Position numbers and translations under genes: made by a program
Assembly: GCA_964524835.1 (NCBI GenBank)
Contig: CAZGEG010000006.1
Span: forward strand, 1 to 64,000
Length of the DNA stretch: 64,000 nucleotides
DNA from: JACRCG01 sp964524835
Lineage (GTDB): Bacteria > Desulfobacterota > Desulfuromonadia > Geobacterales > Pseudopelobacteraceae
Reading direction: 5' to 3'
In this document: positions 1 through 7,638 of the stretch, in pieces
How positions within the stretch are numbered: position 1 is the stretch's first letter
Layout of the letters: every line of letters begins with the position of its first letter
Notes under the pieces: model-generated
Databases searched by the model: none
What the model saw: only the letters and a program-made list of their open reading frames with translations
What the model was told of the DNA's origin: nothing

Positions 1-85
1 ATGGGAAATCTCCGTTTCCCCCTTGACAAAACTTATCATGGATGTCCCTATTTAGACCCGAGAGGGAGATTACTTTAGAGGGCTT

Positions 86-160
86 GAGCCGTATGACGGG
101 AAACTGTCACGTACGGTTCTGAGGGGGGAAAGGAGCCGAAAGGCTCCTGACCTACCCGAT
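86..160 (+). ncRNA. Group II intron 3' end (domains V and VI)
   Basis: Positions 86-119 form a 34-nt hairpin of the bacterial group II intron domain V type: it starts GAGCCGTATG, has a GAAA-like turn and closes with CGTACGGTTC. Positions 131-150 form a second stem, GGAGCC-GAAA-GGCTCC, followed by TGA with a bulged A at about 150, as in domain VI. The intron should end near CCTACCCGAT at about 158-160. The intron body and any reverse transcriptase lie outside the window, so whether it is complete or a fragment cannot be judged. Confidence 0.85.
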
Positions 161-228
161 GACAAAATCATTCAGTCTCAGTCGCTTACAAAATTATTAC
201 ATCCAAGGGCGAACTTTCGTCTTGCCAT

Positions 229-266
229 ATTAGAGTAAATATTCTATTTAGAATAAAAACTCTAAT
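229..266. promoter_or_regulatory. Nested perfect palindrome, probable operator for the radical SAM gene
   Basis: An outer inverted repeat ATTAGAGT (229-236) and ACTCTAAT (259-266) encloses AAA spacers and an inner inverted repeat TATTCTA (240-246), TT, TAGAATA (249-255). It is perfectly symmetric over 38 bp and ends 17 bp before the start codon at 284, just upstream of the ribosome-binding site GGAGGA. A TetR-family gene lies in the same cluster. That this is its operator is inference from position and symmetry. Confidence 0.55.
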
Positions 267-283
267 GCGGAGGATGAGAAAAG

Positions 284-1642
284 ATGAAGGTACTTCTCGT
301 GCAACCCCCCAGTTGTGATCCGTTGACTGATGAGATTTTCCTTTTTGAGCCATTGGCCCTTGAATACCTTGGGGCGGGGTTGAAGAAAGATGGCCACGAT
401 GTTCAGTTGCTTGACGCCAGGATAGAGCCTGATTACGAAAGCAGATACCGCCGGTTTCAACCTGATGTGGTGGGACTGACCGGCTTTACCAGCCATGTCA
501 ATATCATTAAAAAAATGGCGGAACGCCTGAAAGCCGCCTCTCCCGAAGTTCTGATTATCGTTGGTGGCCACCATGCCACGGTACGACCACAAGATTTCAA
601 TGATGTCCGGATTGACGCGGTGGTTATTGGTGAAGGGGTTTTCACGCTGCGGGAAATCCTCCGCGCGCTGGAAACTGGAAGCAGCTTCTCCCACATTGAC
701 GGCATTGCCATTCCCCACGTGGATAGCATGATATTCAACAAACCGAGACCATACACGGATCTTAACGAGCTGCCGTTTCCTGATCGTTCTCTCACTGCCG
801 GTTACCGGAAGCAGTACTTCAGCGAGTGGTTTACGCCGCTGGCTTCGGTACGCACTTCGCTTGGCTGCACGGCGCGCTGCACCTTCTGTGCACTCTGGAA
901 AATTACTGAAGGTAAATACCTGCGCCGCGCCCCCGAACAGGTTGTCGAGGAATTGCTCACCGTGGCGGAGCCGAATGTCTTCTTCTGCGACGACGAATCC
1001 ATGTGTGATGTAAAGCGGATGGACAAGTTGGCCGACTTGATTACCGCTGCCGGTATCCGCAAAAAGTACTTTCTCTATGGCCGGGTGGACACCATCGTGA
1101 ATCACCCCGAACTCTTCGCCAAGTGGTCTAAAATCGGCCTTGCACAGGTATTTGTCGGGATGGAAGACTTCTCGGATACCCGGCTCAAAGCCATGAAGAA
1201 AGGGATCAGCACGGCGCAACAGGCAGAGGCGGTCAAAATCCTCGATCGCCTCGGGATCATGATGTACGCCTCCTACATGGTTGATCCGGCCTATACAAAA
1301 GAAGACTTCAGCACCTTGCTGGCGTACGTACGAAAGATGAGACACAAATACGCAACATTTACCGTCATGACGCCTCTTCCCGGCACCGAACTCCATGACA
1401 CAAGGGAAGATGAGCTGCTGTCTCGTAAACCTGAATTATACGACATGCTGCACACCCTGTTCCCTACCACTTTGCCGATACAGGACTTTTACAAGGAGTT
1501 TGCCAACCTCTGGATCAAGGCCGTTCCGTTTTACCGGGTGGTGCCGACACTTTTTCGCTTTGGTCTGCAAGGGATGCTGATCCGTATAAAAATATTCAGC
1601 CGGGTTATGGAAAAATTCAAAGCGATGCATCTTGATTACTGA
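284..1642 (+). CDS. Cobalamin-binding radical SAM protein (BchE/HpnR-like class)
   Basis: This 452-aa protein has a B12-binding-like Rossmann domain in about residues 1-135 (starts MKVLLVQPP; GGHHATVRP at 94-102). A radical SAM domain from about 185 carries the cluster-binding CTARCTFC (Cys195, Cys199, Cys202). No B12-ligand DxHxxG motif is evident, as in many of this class. Members methylate or rearrange unreactive carbons in hopanoids, tetrapyrroles or natural products; the substrate here is unknown. The RBS GGAGGATGAGAAAAG supports the start. Downstream are a TetR regulator and a methyltransferase on the same strand, which suggests a small regulated modification cluster. The neighbouring intron end is compatible with a mobile region. 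HpnR-type hopanoid methylase is one possibility, not established. Confidence 0.82.
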   Translation: MKVLLVQPPSCDPLTDEIFLFEPLALEYLGAGLKKDGHDVQLLDARIEPDYESRYRRFQPDVVGLTGFTSHVNIIKKMAERLKAASPEVLIIVGGHHATVRPQDFNDVRIDAVVIGEGVFTLREILRALETGSSFSHIDGIAIPHVDSMIFNKPRPYTDLNELPFPDRSLTAGYRKQYFSEWFTPLASVRTSLGCTARCTFCALWKITEGKYLRRAPEQVVEELLTVAEPNVFFCDDESMCDVKRMDKLADLITAAGIRKKYFLYGRVDTIVNHPELFAKWSKIGLAQVFVGMEDFSDTRLKAMKKGISTAQQAEAVKILDRLGIMMYASYMVDPAYTKEDFSTLLAYVRKMRHKYATFTVMTPLPGTELHDTREDELLSRKPELYDMLHTLFPTTLPIQDFYKEFANLWIKAVPFYRVVPTLFRFGLQGMLIRIKIFSRVMEKFKAMHLDY

Positions 1643-1729
1643 CGGTATGCGCTGTGATGTGAGGCGGAAGTTTCGGAATTATCGCGGTGGCAGGACCGTT
1701 AGAAATGGTCATCAAAGGTAAAACAAGAC

Positions 1730-2329
1730 ATGAAAACACGTGACAAAATTATCAATACTGCAATTCAGCTCTTTAACGAACAGGGGACCAAGGCAGTTTC
1801 GACCAATCATCTTGCCACCGCCATCGGCATCAGTCCCGGCAACCTTTACTACCATTTCCGCAACAAGGAAGACATCATACGCGCCATTTTTAAACAGATG
1901 GACGCATATGGTCTTGAACAGTACCAAATCATCCTCAATAATTACCAGCCGGGATCGATAGAGGCGATGGAGCAAACCTTTAACATGATTCAGGAGTTCA
2001 ACTGGCGCTATCGTTTCTTCAAGCGAGAATTAACTGCGCTGATTATGAACGATCCACTGCTTAAAGAGAGTTTTCATTCTACTAACAACCAGATGGTGGG
2101 CATGATCCGCTACACAATCGATTGCGGTATTGCCAATGGCAGTATCAAAGCCATGAATGACACGGAAAAAGGAAGTTTTGCAGATGCAATCTGGTTGGTG
2201 GCCCTGTTTTGGCTGAATTATCTTGAAGTTGGCGGTGAAGAGGTCAACGAATCCACTCTCAGGCGTGGCAGCGATGTGCTGCGAACCGTTTTGCAACCAT
2301 ACTTGACAGGTGAGATTCCTACAAAATAG
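1730..2329 (+). CDS. TetR/AcrR-family transcriptional regulator
   Basis: This 199-aa protein has a TetR-type N-terminal helix-turn-helix (about residues 5-50; the recognition region reads ISPGNLYYHFRNKEDI at about 34-49) and a divergent helical ligand-binding C-terminal domain. Such proteins are dimeric repressors released by a small ligand. It sits 87 nt after the radical SAM gene and 82 nt before a methyltransferase, so it probably controls this cluster. The nested palindrome at 229-266 is the best candidate operator. The start ATG follows AAAGG with a suitable gap. The ligand cannot be inferred from sequence. Confidence 0.88.
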   Translation: MKTRDKIINTAIQLFNEQGTKAVSTNHLATAIGISPGNLYYHFRNKEDIIRAIFKQMDAYGLEQYQIILNNYQPGSIEAMEQTFNMIQEFNWRYRFFKRELTALIMNDPLLKESFHSTNNQMVGMIRYTIDCGIANGSIKAMNDTEKGSFADAIWLVALFWLNYLEVGGEEVNESTLRRGSDVLRTVLQPYLTGEIPTK

Positions 2330-2411
2330 TACAGGAACTGCGGTCTTACATGTCTTCACCTATCCACGGTTGAATTTTTACGATGTATCATAAAAATAAG
2401 GCGGAGGTTTT

Positions 2412-3052
2412 ATGGATGTTCGGCAAATTTCAAACCAAAGAAAGTATGATCTTGCAGCGTCAAGTTATGATTTCATCGCCTACTTGATGAGTCTTGGACA
2501 AGCCAGCCGTCTTTACGATGAGTTGGCCGATTGCCTCAATCTACCCCCAGGTGCCACACTTGCCGAAATGGGTTGTGGCCCTGCCTCCGTCATCCCCAGC
2601 CTCTTAAAAAAATCCCTCCGAAAACTACAGTCATTGGAATCGATTTTTCTGAACAAATGATTGCAATTGCAAACCGCAAAAAAGAGCAATACCAATGGGA
2701 CGATGTCAGTTTCGAGTGCATGGATATGTATGAATTTGCTCCGGAGAAGGAACTCGATGCTGTAGTCTTTTGTTTAGCACTAACAGCAATCCCTGATTCG
2801 ATTAAAGCCCTGAAAAAGGCAATTTCCATTTTAAAACCTGGCGGACAGCTGCTCATTCTCGACTCAATTCCTCTCAATTCTCGCTGGTACCATCCCTTTG
2901 CAAATATCTATATGTACGCAAAGTCGATGATAGTGGGCGCAAAACCAAATAAATCCATATTGGATTACATCACTAATAATCTGGTGAATGTGGCCATAAA
3001 TGAAAGAGTATTTGGCGTATACACGCTCATATCTGCATTCAAGCAAAATTGA
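2412..3052 (+). pseudogene. Class I SAM-dependent methyltransferase, frameshifted at an A7 run
   Basis: The first frame (2412-2660) encodes the N-terminus with the SAM-binding motif I AEMGCGPASVIPSLL. It then runs into unrelated sequence. The -1 frame continues the family pattern from about 2606: IPPKTTVIGIDFSEQMIAIA, then LDAVVFCLALTAIPD and LKPGGQLLILD, ending at 3052. The joined product is about 213 aa, normal for the family. The switch falls at TTAAAAAAATC (A7 at 2606-2612), which read in the first frame is A-AAA-AAA, a classic -1 slippery heptamer. It could be a real loss-of-function indel, a sequencing error or recoding. The RBS GGCGGAGG supports the start. The methyl acceptor is unknown. 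Confidence 0.75.
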
Positions 3053-3191
3053 AGTTCCAACCTGATCGCTTCGAAAAGACTGGAGGGGGTGACAGGCAAG
3101 GTTTGCATTATTAGCGAGAAAGACTAATTTTTAACCAAGCGCAGCAGCGAAGTACCCGCGCTGTGCTCATAACCGTTATCTTTGAAACTTC

Positions 3192-3221
3192 AAGCTTGGA
3201 TTACATAAATACTCCAAGCTT
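3192..3221. repeat. Perfect 9-bp inverted repeat
   Basis: AAGCTTGGA (3192-3200) and TCCAAGCTT (3213-3221) are separated by a 12-nt AT-rich loop. No T-run follows, so a standard terminator is unlikely. It sits in the 283-bp gap between the methyltransferase and ilvE and could be an mRNA-end hairpin or a binding site. Confidence 0.35.
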
Positions 3222-3335
3222 TACCATTTCCGCAAACACTTACCCTGACCCGCTGCCCAAGCCTTTTTCATCTTGCCGCAATCGACCATATATGATAGTT
3301 TCTGAAATCGTTCCTACATAAAAACGAGGTATATC

Positions 3336-4409
3336 ATGGATATTAAAATAGTTCCGTTACCGGTCGAGAAAATGAAAGCCAAGATTGCCGACCAGTCCAA
3401 ACTCGGCTTTGGCAAATATTTTACCGACCGGATGCTGCTGGTGGAGTGGAAAGCGGATCAGGGGTGGTGTGACGCCCGGATCGAGCCATACGCTCCCTTT
3501 CAGCTTGACCCGTCCTGTACGGTTTTCCATTATGCCCAGGAAATATTCGAAGGTCTCAAGGCTTATAAATGGGCTGACGGCCATATTGCCCTGTTCCGTC
3601 CGGAGATGAATGCGCGCCGTTTCAACCAGTCCGGCGATCGAATCTGCATGCCGGAAATACCGGAAGAGCTGTTTCTTGACGGCATCAAGAAACTGGTATC
3701 GCTGGAACAGGACTGGATTCCCACCGCTGACGGCACGTCGCTATACATCCGTCCGGCCATGATCGCGGTGGAACCTGTTCTGGGGGTTCATCCTTCGAAT
3801 CACTATTATTTCTTTGTCATTCTCTCCCCGGTCGGCGCTTATTACGCAGCCGGATTCAATCCGATCAACATTATGGTGGAAGATCATTATGTCCGGGCAG
3901 TACCGGGGGGGACAGGAGAAGCCAAAACCGGCGGCAACTATGCAAGCTCGCTCAAGGCCGGGCTCGAAGCCAAAAAAAAGGGATATGATCAGGTGCTTTG
4001 GCTGGACGGCCGCGAGCGACGCTATATTGAAGAAGTCGGCGCAATGAACATGTTTTTTGCGTATGGCTCCCACATCGTCACCGCCGCCCTGAACGGTTCG
4101 ATCCTGTCAGGCGTAACCCGCGATTCGGTGCTGAAGCTGGCCCCCACCATGGGGTTAACGGTGGAGGAACGTCAGATCGATGTGCATGACCTGATGGCCG
4201 ATATTCGCTCCGGCAAGGTAACCGAAGCCTTCGGCAGCGGCACCGCGGCAGTCATCTCTCCGGTCGGCACGCTCTGCTACAAGGATGAGTGCCTGCAGCT
4301 GACCGGCGGCAGGGTCGGGGAAGTCACCCAGCGACTGTATGACACCCTGACCGGCATCCAGACCGGAAAACTGAAGGATGAGTTCGGCTGGGTCAGGTTT
4401 GTTGAATAG
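3336..4409 (+). CDS. ilvE: Branched-chain amino acid aminotransferase
   Basis: This is a 357-aa class IV (fold type IV) PLP aminotransferase, the length of group II BCATs. It interconverts leucine, isoleucine and valine with their 2-oxo acids using glutamate/2-oxoglutarate in the cytoplasm. The N-terminal FHYAQEIFEGLKAYK (about 64-78) and AVPGGTGEAKTGGNYASS, with the predicted Schiff-base lysine K197, are characteristic. GSGTAAVISPVG near residue 300 forms part of the PLP phosphate pocket. The gene stands alone, with its own upstream region and a strong terminator just after the stop. Confidence 0.95.
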   Translation: MDIKIVPLPVEKMKAKIADQSKLGFGKYFTDRMLLVEWKADQGWCDARIEPYAPFQLDPSCTVFHYAQEIFEGLKAYKWADGHIALFRPEMNARRFNQSGDRICMPEIPEELFLDGIKKLVSLEQDWIPTADGTSLYIRPAMIAVEPVLGVHPSNHYYFFVILSPVGAYYAAGFNPINIMVEDHYVRAVPGGTGEAKTGGNYASSLKAGLEAKKKGYDQVLWLDGRERRYIEEVGAMNMFFAYGSHIVTAALNGSILSGVTRDSVLKLAPTMGLTVEERQIDVHDLMADIRSGKVTEAFGSGTAAVISPVGTLCYKDECLQLTGGRVGEVTQRLYDTLTGIQTGKLKDEFGWVRFVE

Positions 4410-4419
4410 CCAATTGTCT

Positions 4420-4453
4420 CCGGAGCAGGCGCATAACCTGCTCCGGTCTTTTG
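4420..4453 (+). terminator. Rho-independent terminator after ilvE
   Basis: A perfect 10-bp stem CCGGAGCAGG / CCTGCTCCGG with a 7-nt loop is followed by TCTTTTG, starting 11 nt after the ilvE stop codon. Confidence 0.85.
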
Positions 4454-4529
4454 TACGCCAGCAGGTTTTTTCGGCAGAAGACAGCTTCGTTGACAAACTT
4501 ATCCCGCTTATCGGGGCGAGGACAACGCC

Positions 4530-4706
4530 ATGGTCAAGAGCAGCTCAAAAATAAAGCCATCCTCGAACAAACTCTGTACATCTTGCCGCCGCACCTGCAA
4601 ACAGGTGGCAAATGCCGTAGTTGCAAAATGCCCCCGCTACTACCCCTTCAACCGCAAGCAGACAAACCGCGAGTTCACATGGAAACAGATGGAACTGGGT
4701 CTGTAG
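4530..4706 (+). CDS. Small Cys-containing protein overlapping the ferredoxin gene
   Basis: A 58-aa frame starts at ATG 4530 after GCGAGG. It is Lys/Arg-rich and has four cysteines as CTSCRRTC and AKCPRYYPF, which looks like a small metal-binding protein rather than random translation. Its last 28 nt overlap the start of the ferredoxin frame, suggesting translational coupling. I do not recognise a named family. The overlapping alternative frame upstream of the ferredoxin (4451-4678) lacks such features. Confidence 0.5.
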   Translation: MVKSSSKIKPSSNKLCTSCRRTCKQVANAVVAKCPRYYPFNRKQTNREFTWKQMELGL

Positions 4707-4903
4707 ACGACAGGCCAAGCCCGCCCTCGATCGACGTCCTTCTCTGCAGCGGATGCGGACGATGCGTCGCCGCCTGCCCGGAAAAAATAATGACGCTGGA
4801 AACGGTCCGGTTTCACAAGAACGCCGTAATGCGGCATCCTGAACGCTGCACCTCCTGCGGACGCTGCATAACCGCCTGCCCTGTTGCCGCGCTCCACCGG
4901 TGA
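4679..4903 (+). CDS. 2[4Fe-4S] ferredoxin-type protein
   Basis: The 74-aa product has two complete [4Fe-4S] motifs, CSGCGRCVAACP and CTSCGRCITACP (CxxCxxCxxxCP), typical of low-potential bacterial dicluster ferredoxins that carry electrons in the cytoplasm. The spacing between the motifs is slightly longer than in clostridial ferredoxins. The frame is open upstream to 4451, but the ATG at 4679 gives a compact ferredoxin; the N-terminal about 20 residues are disordered-looking. It overlaps the preceding small Cys protein by 28 nt. The electron partner is unknown. Confidence 0.75.
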   Translation: METDGTGSVDDRPSPPSIDVLLCSGCGRCVAACPEKIMTLETVRFHKNAVMRHPERCTSCGRCITACPVAALHR

Positions 4904-4918
4904 ATATCTTATTTTCCC

Positions 4919-4948
4919 TTGATTTCACTGCCAACAGTGTGCTATAAA
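4919..4948 (+). promoter_or_regulatory. Probable sigma-70 promoter of rpsB
   Basis: TTGATT (4919-4924), an 18-bp spacer and TATAAA (4943-4948) lie about 100 bp before rpsB, leaving a leader long enough for autoregulation by S2. A short inverted repeat CACTG-CCAA-CAGTG lies in the spacer. Confidence 0.55.
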
Positions 4949-5051
4949 ACCCCGCTATTCAATTCACACGCCTCGAACAGATCCGGTGGTGTCCCTATTT
5001 ATAGATGACGGGGATTCGGCGGGGCGGAGGAAAAACCAAAGGAGAAACACC

Positions 5052-5816
5052 ATGTCAAGTATCAGTATGAAGGAACTGCTCGAAGCCGGCGTCCACTTCG
5101 GTCACCAGACCAAACGCTGGAACCCCAAGATGAAACCCTACATCTTCGGGGCCCGTAACGGAATCTACATCATCGATCTGCAGAAAACCGTGCGCTACTT
5201 CAAAACCGCCTACAGCTTTGTCAAGGAATCCGCCCAGGATGGCTGCACCGTCCTGTTTGTCGGCACCAAAAAACAGGCTCAGGATTCGGTTGCCGAAGAA
5301 GCCACCCGCTGCGGCATGCACTATGTCAACCAGCGCTGGCTGGGCGGCATGCTGACAAACTTCGCCACCGTCAAGCAGAGCATCGACCGTCTCAAGAAGA
5401 TCGACGCGATGTTCGAAGACGGCACCATCGATGCCTATACCAAAAAGGAAGCGCTCCAGTTTACCCGCGACCGCGAAAAACTGCAGAAGACCCTCGGCGG
5501 CATCAAGACAATGAACAAGCTCCCCGGCGTCATGTTCGTCATTGACCCGAAAAACGAAGAGATCGCCATCCAGGAAGCCAATAAGCTCGGCATTCCCGTT
5601 GTCGCCGTCGTCGATACCAACTGTGACCCTGACCCGATCGATTATGTCATTCCGGGCAACGACGATGCCATCCGCGCCATCCGTCTCCTCTCCGCCAAAA
5701 TGGCTGATGCGATTCTCGAAGGCATTCAGGCACGCAAGACCGCTCTGCAGACTGACACAGAAGGTTCGGAAGAGTACGCACCCGAAGAGGAAGCAGCTGT
5801 AGAAGCCGGCGAATAA
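5052..5816 (+). CDS. rpsB: 30S ribosomal protein S2
   Basis: The 254-aa protein begins MSSISMKELLEAGVHFGHQT, the conserved S2 N-terminus, and contains FVGTKKQAQDSV, RWLGGMLTNF and PVVAVVDTNCDPDPIDYVIPG. It binds the 30S head/platform region near S1. ATG 5052 follows AAAGGAGAAACACC; an upstream in-frame extension to 4986 has no S2 similarity and is rejected. tsf follows after 49 nt, the usual operon. The acidic C-terminal tail (EEYAPEEEAAVEAGE) is normal for the family. Confidence 0.97.
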   Translation: MSSISMKELLEAGVHFGHQTKRWNPKMKPYIFGARNGIYIIDLQKTVRYFKTAYSFVKESAQDGCTVLFVGTKKQAQDSVAEEATRCGMHYVNQRWLGGMLTNFATVKQSIDRLKKIDAMFEDGTIDAYTKKEALQFTRDREKLQKTLGGIKTMNKLPGVMFVIDPKNEEIAIQEANKLGIPVVAVVDTNCDPDPIDYVIPGNDDAIRAIRLLSAKMADAILEGIQARKTALQTDTEGSEEYAPEEEAAVEAGE

Positions 5817-5865
5817 ACAGTACACTTTATACAATTCCTGCAGTGACAGGATAGGAGGAATAGAA

Positions 5866-6801
5866 ATGGCTGTAACAGCTGCACAGATCTCTGAATTGAG
5901 AAAAGCAACCGGTGCCGGAATGCTGGATTGCAAGAAGGCGCTTGAACAAACAGACGGAAATTTTGACCAGGCGGTCGATTTTCTGCGTACAAAGGGACTC
6001 GCTGCCGCTTCCAAAAAAGCGGGACGCGCCGCAACCGAAGGCATGGTGGCCGCTGTCGTATCTGCAGAAGGCAGCAAGGGTGTCTTGCTCGAGATCAACA
6101 GTGAAACCGATTTCGTTGCAAAAAATGATAAATTCCAGGGTTTTGTAAACGATATTGCGAACCATATCCTGCAGACTAATCCTGCATCTGTCGAGGAACT
6201 GTTCGCCCAGCCGTATTGCGGCGACAGCAGCAAGACCATCCAGACCATGCTGAACGAGGCTATTTCCGTCATCGGTGAAAATATGCAGATCCGCCGTTTC
6301 AGCAGCTATGTTGTTCCGGGTCCCGGCGCAATCGGCTCCTACATTCACGCCGGCGGAAAAATCGGTGTTCTGGTTGAGGCGACCTGCGACAGCGCCGCGG
6401 CTGCCAAAGACCCGCTCTTTGCCGCATTCGTCAAGGACGTGGCGATGCATTCCGCTGCCGCTTCACCGCTGTATGTCCAGCGCAGTGAAGTCGATGCGGA
6501 TGTGCTTGAGCGAGAGAAGGATATTTACCGGGCCAAGGCGCGTGAAAGCGGCAAACCTGACAATATCATCGACAAGATTATCGACGGCCAGGTTAACAAG
6601 TTCTATGCCGATATCTGCCTGCTTGAGCAGCAGTTTGTCAAGGACACCGACAAGAGCATCCAGCAATTGGCTGCTGAAACCGGAAAAACACTTGGCACAA
6701 CCATCACAATCACCCGCTTTACGAAATATTCCCTCGGCGAGGGGCTGGAAAAGAAGGAATGCGACTTTGCCGCCGAGGTGGCGGCAGCTGCCGGCCTCTA
6801 A
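5866..6801 (+). CDS. tsf: Translation elongation factor Ts
   Basis: The 311-aa protein begins MAVTAAQISELRKATGAGML, the EF-Ts UBA-like N-terminal domain. It carries the signature LLEINSETDFVAKND, whose TDFV contacts EF-Tu to release GDP. It is somewhat longer than E. coli EF-Ts (283 aa) and keeps the central dimerisation-type repeats. The RBS is AGGAGG. It is co-transcribed with rpsB and followed by a clear terminator. Confidence 0.97.
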   Translation: MAVTAAQISELRKATGAGMLDCKKALEQTDGNFDQAVDFLRTKGLAAASKKAGRAATEGMVAAVVSAEGSKGVLLEINSETDFVAKNDKFQGFVNDIANHILQTNPASVEELFAQPYCGDSSKTIQTMLNEAISVIGENMQIRRFSSYVVPGPGAIGSYIHAGGKIGVLVEATCDSAAAAKDPLFAAFVKDVAMHSAAASPLYVQRSEVDADVLEREKDIYRAKARESGKPDNIIDKIIDGQVNKFYADICLLEQQFVKDTDKSIQQLAAETGKTLGTTITITRFTKYSLGEGLEKKECDFAAEVAAAAGL

Positions 6802-6812
6802 TCCTTCATCGA

Positions 6813-6841
6813 AGCCGGCCTGAAATGGCCGGCTTTTTTTT
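6813..6841 (+). terminator. Rho-independent terminator after tsf
   Basis: AGCCGGCC (6813-6820), a 6-nt loop, GGCCGGCT (6827-6834) and a run of seven or more T residues, 11 nt after the tsf stop. Confidence 0.9.
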
Positions 6842-6917
6842 CATTCTTTTCCCGATTTAACGCATTACCCTGATATTGCCCAGGACCACGCACATCAATA
6901 CATACCGGAGGAACGAC

Positions 6918-7637
6918 ATGGGAAGAAGATCCTACACCCGGGTACTTTTGAAACTTTCCGGCGAATCACTGGCCGGCGATCAGGGGTACGGCATTGATCC
7001 GAAGACTCTCAGCACGATCGCCAGGGAGATCAAGGAGGTTGTCGACAGCGGCGTGCAGCTGGCGCTTGTCATAGGCGGCGGCAATATTTTCCGCGGCCTG
7101 GCGGCCTCGTCCAACGGGATGGATCGCACCAGCGCCGACCACATGGGGATGCTGGCCACCGTCATCAACTCGCTGGCCATGCAGGATGCCCTCGAAAAAC
7201 AGGGCGTTTCGACCCGTGTCCAGTCGGCCATCGCCATGCAGGAGGTGGCCGAACCGTACATCCGCCGCCGGGCAATGCGCCACCTTGAAAAAGGAAGGGT
7301 GGTTATTTTCGGGGCGGGAACCGGAAACCCCTACTTCACGACCGACACCGCCGCCAGCCTGCGGGCCATGGAAATCAACGCCCAGGTCATCCTCAAGGGG
7401 ACGAAGGTGGACGGCATCTATACAGCAGATCCAAACAAAGATCCCGATGCGGTTAAAATATCGAAACTGTCCTACATCGATGTTCTCAAAAAAGGGTTGC
7501 AGGTTATGGACGCCACTGCTATATCGCTCTGCATGGATAATAATCTGCCAATTATTGTTTTTGATCTGACGACTGAAGGAAACATCAGGAAAGTTATCTT
7601 CGGTGAAGAGATCGGCACTATCGTACAGGGAGAATAA
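6918..7637 (+). CDS. pyrH: UMP kinase
   Basis: This 239-aa amino acid kinase fold protein makes UDP from UMP and ATP for pyrimidine nucleotide synthesis. Diagnostic stretches are LLKLSGESLAGDQGYGID, VIGGGNIFRG, DHMGMLATVINSLAMQDALE and GTGNPYFTTDTAAS. ATG 6918 follows CCGGAGGAACGAC; an upstream extension to 6876 is not conserved in type. frr follows with a 1-nt gap, and the downstream genes overlap closely, so pyrH-frr-uppS-cdsA-dxr-rseP is probably one transcript. Confidence 0.97.
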   Translation: MGRRSYTRVLLKLSGESLAGDQGYGIDPKTLSTIAREIKEVVDSGVQLALVIGGGNIFRGLAASSNGMDRTSADHMGMLATVINSLAMQDALEKQGVSTRVQSAIAMQEVAEPYIRRRAMRHLEKGRVVIFGAGTGNPYFTTDTAASLRAMEINAQVILKGTKVDGIYTADPNKDPDAVKISKLSYIDVLKKGLQVMDATAISLCMDNNLPIIVFDLTTEGNIRKVIFGEEIGTIVQGE

Positions 7638-7638
7638 C

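Noticed and set aside
3192..3221. Inverted repeat considered as a terminator of the methyltransferase
   Set aside because: No T-run follows either arm and it lies 140 bp past the stop; kept only as a repeat.
4451..4678. N-terminal extension of the ferredoxin frame
   Set aside because: It begins within the ilvE terminator, shows no conserved residues, and overlaps a better small Cys-rich frame in another phase.
40..5002. The 12-mer TGTCCCTATTTA occurs near 43 and again near 4990
   Set aside because: Only 12 bases are shared, flanks differ, and no transposase or inverted ends accompany either copy.
5055..6272. 405-aa minus-strand frame across rpsB and tsf
   Set aside because: Shadow of two conserved ribosomal-system genes.
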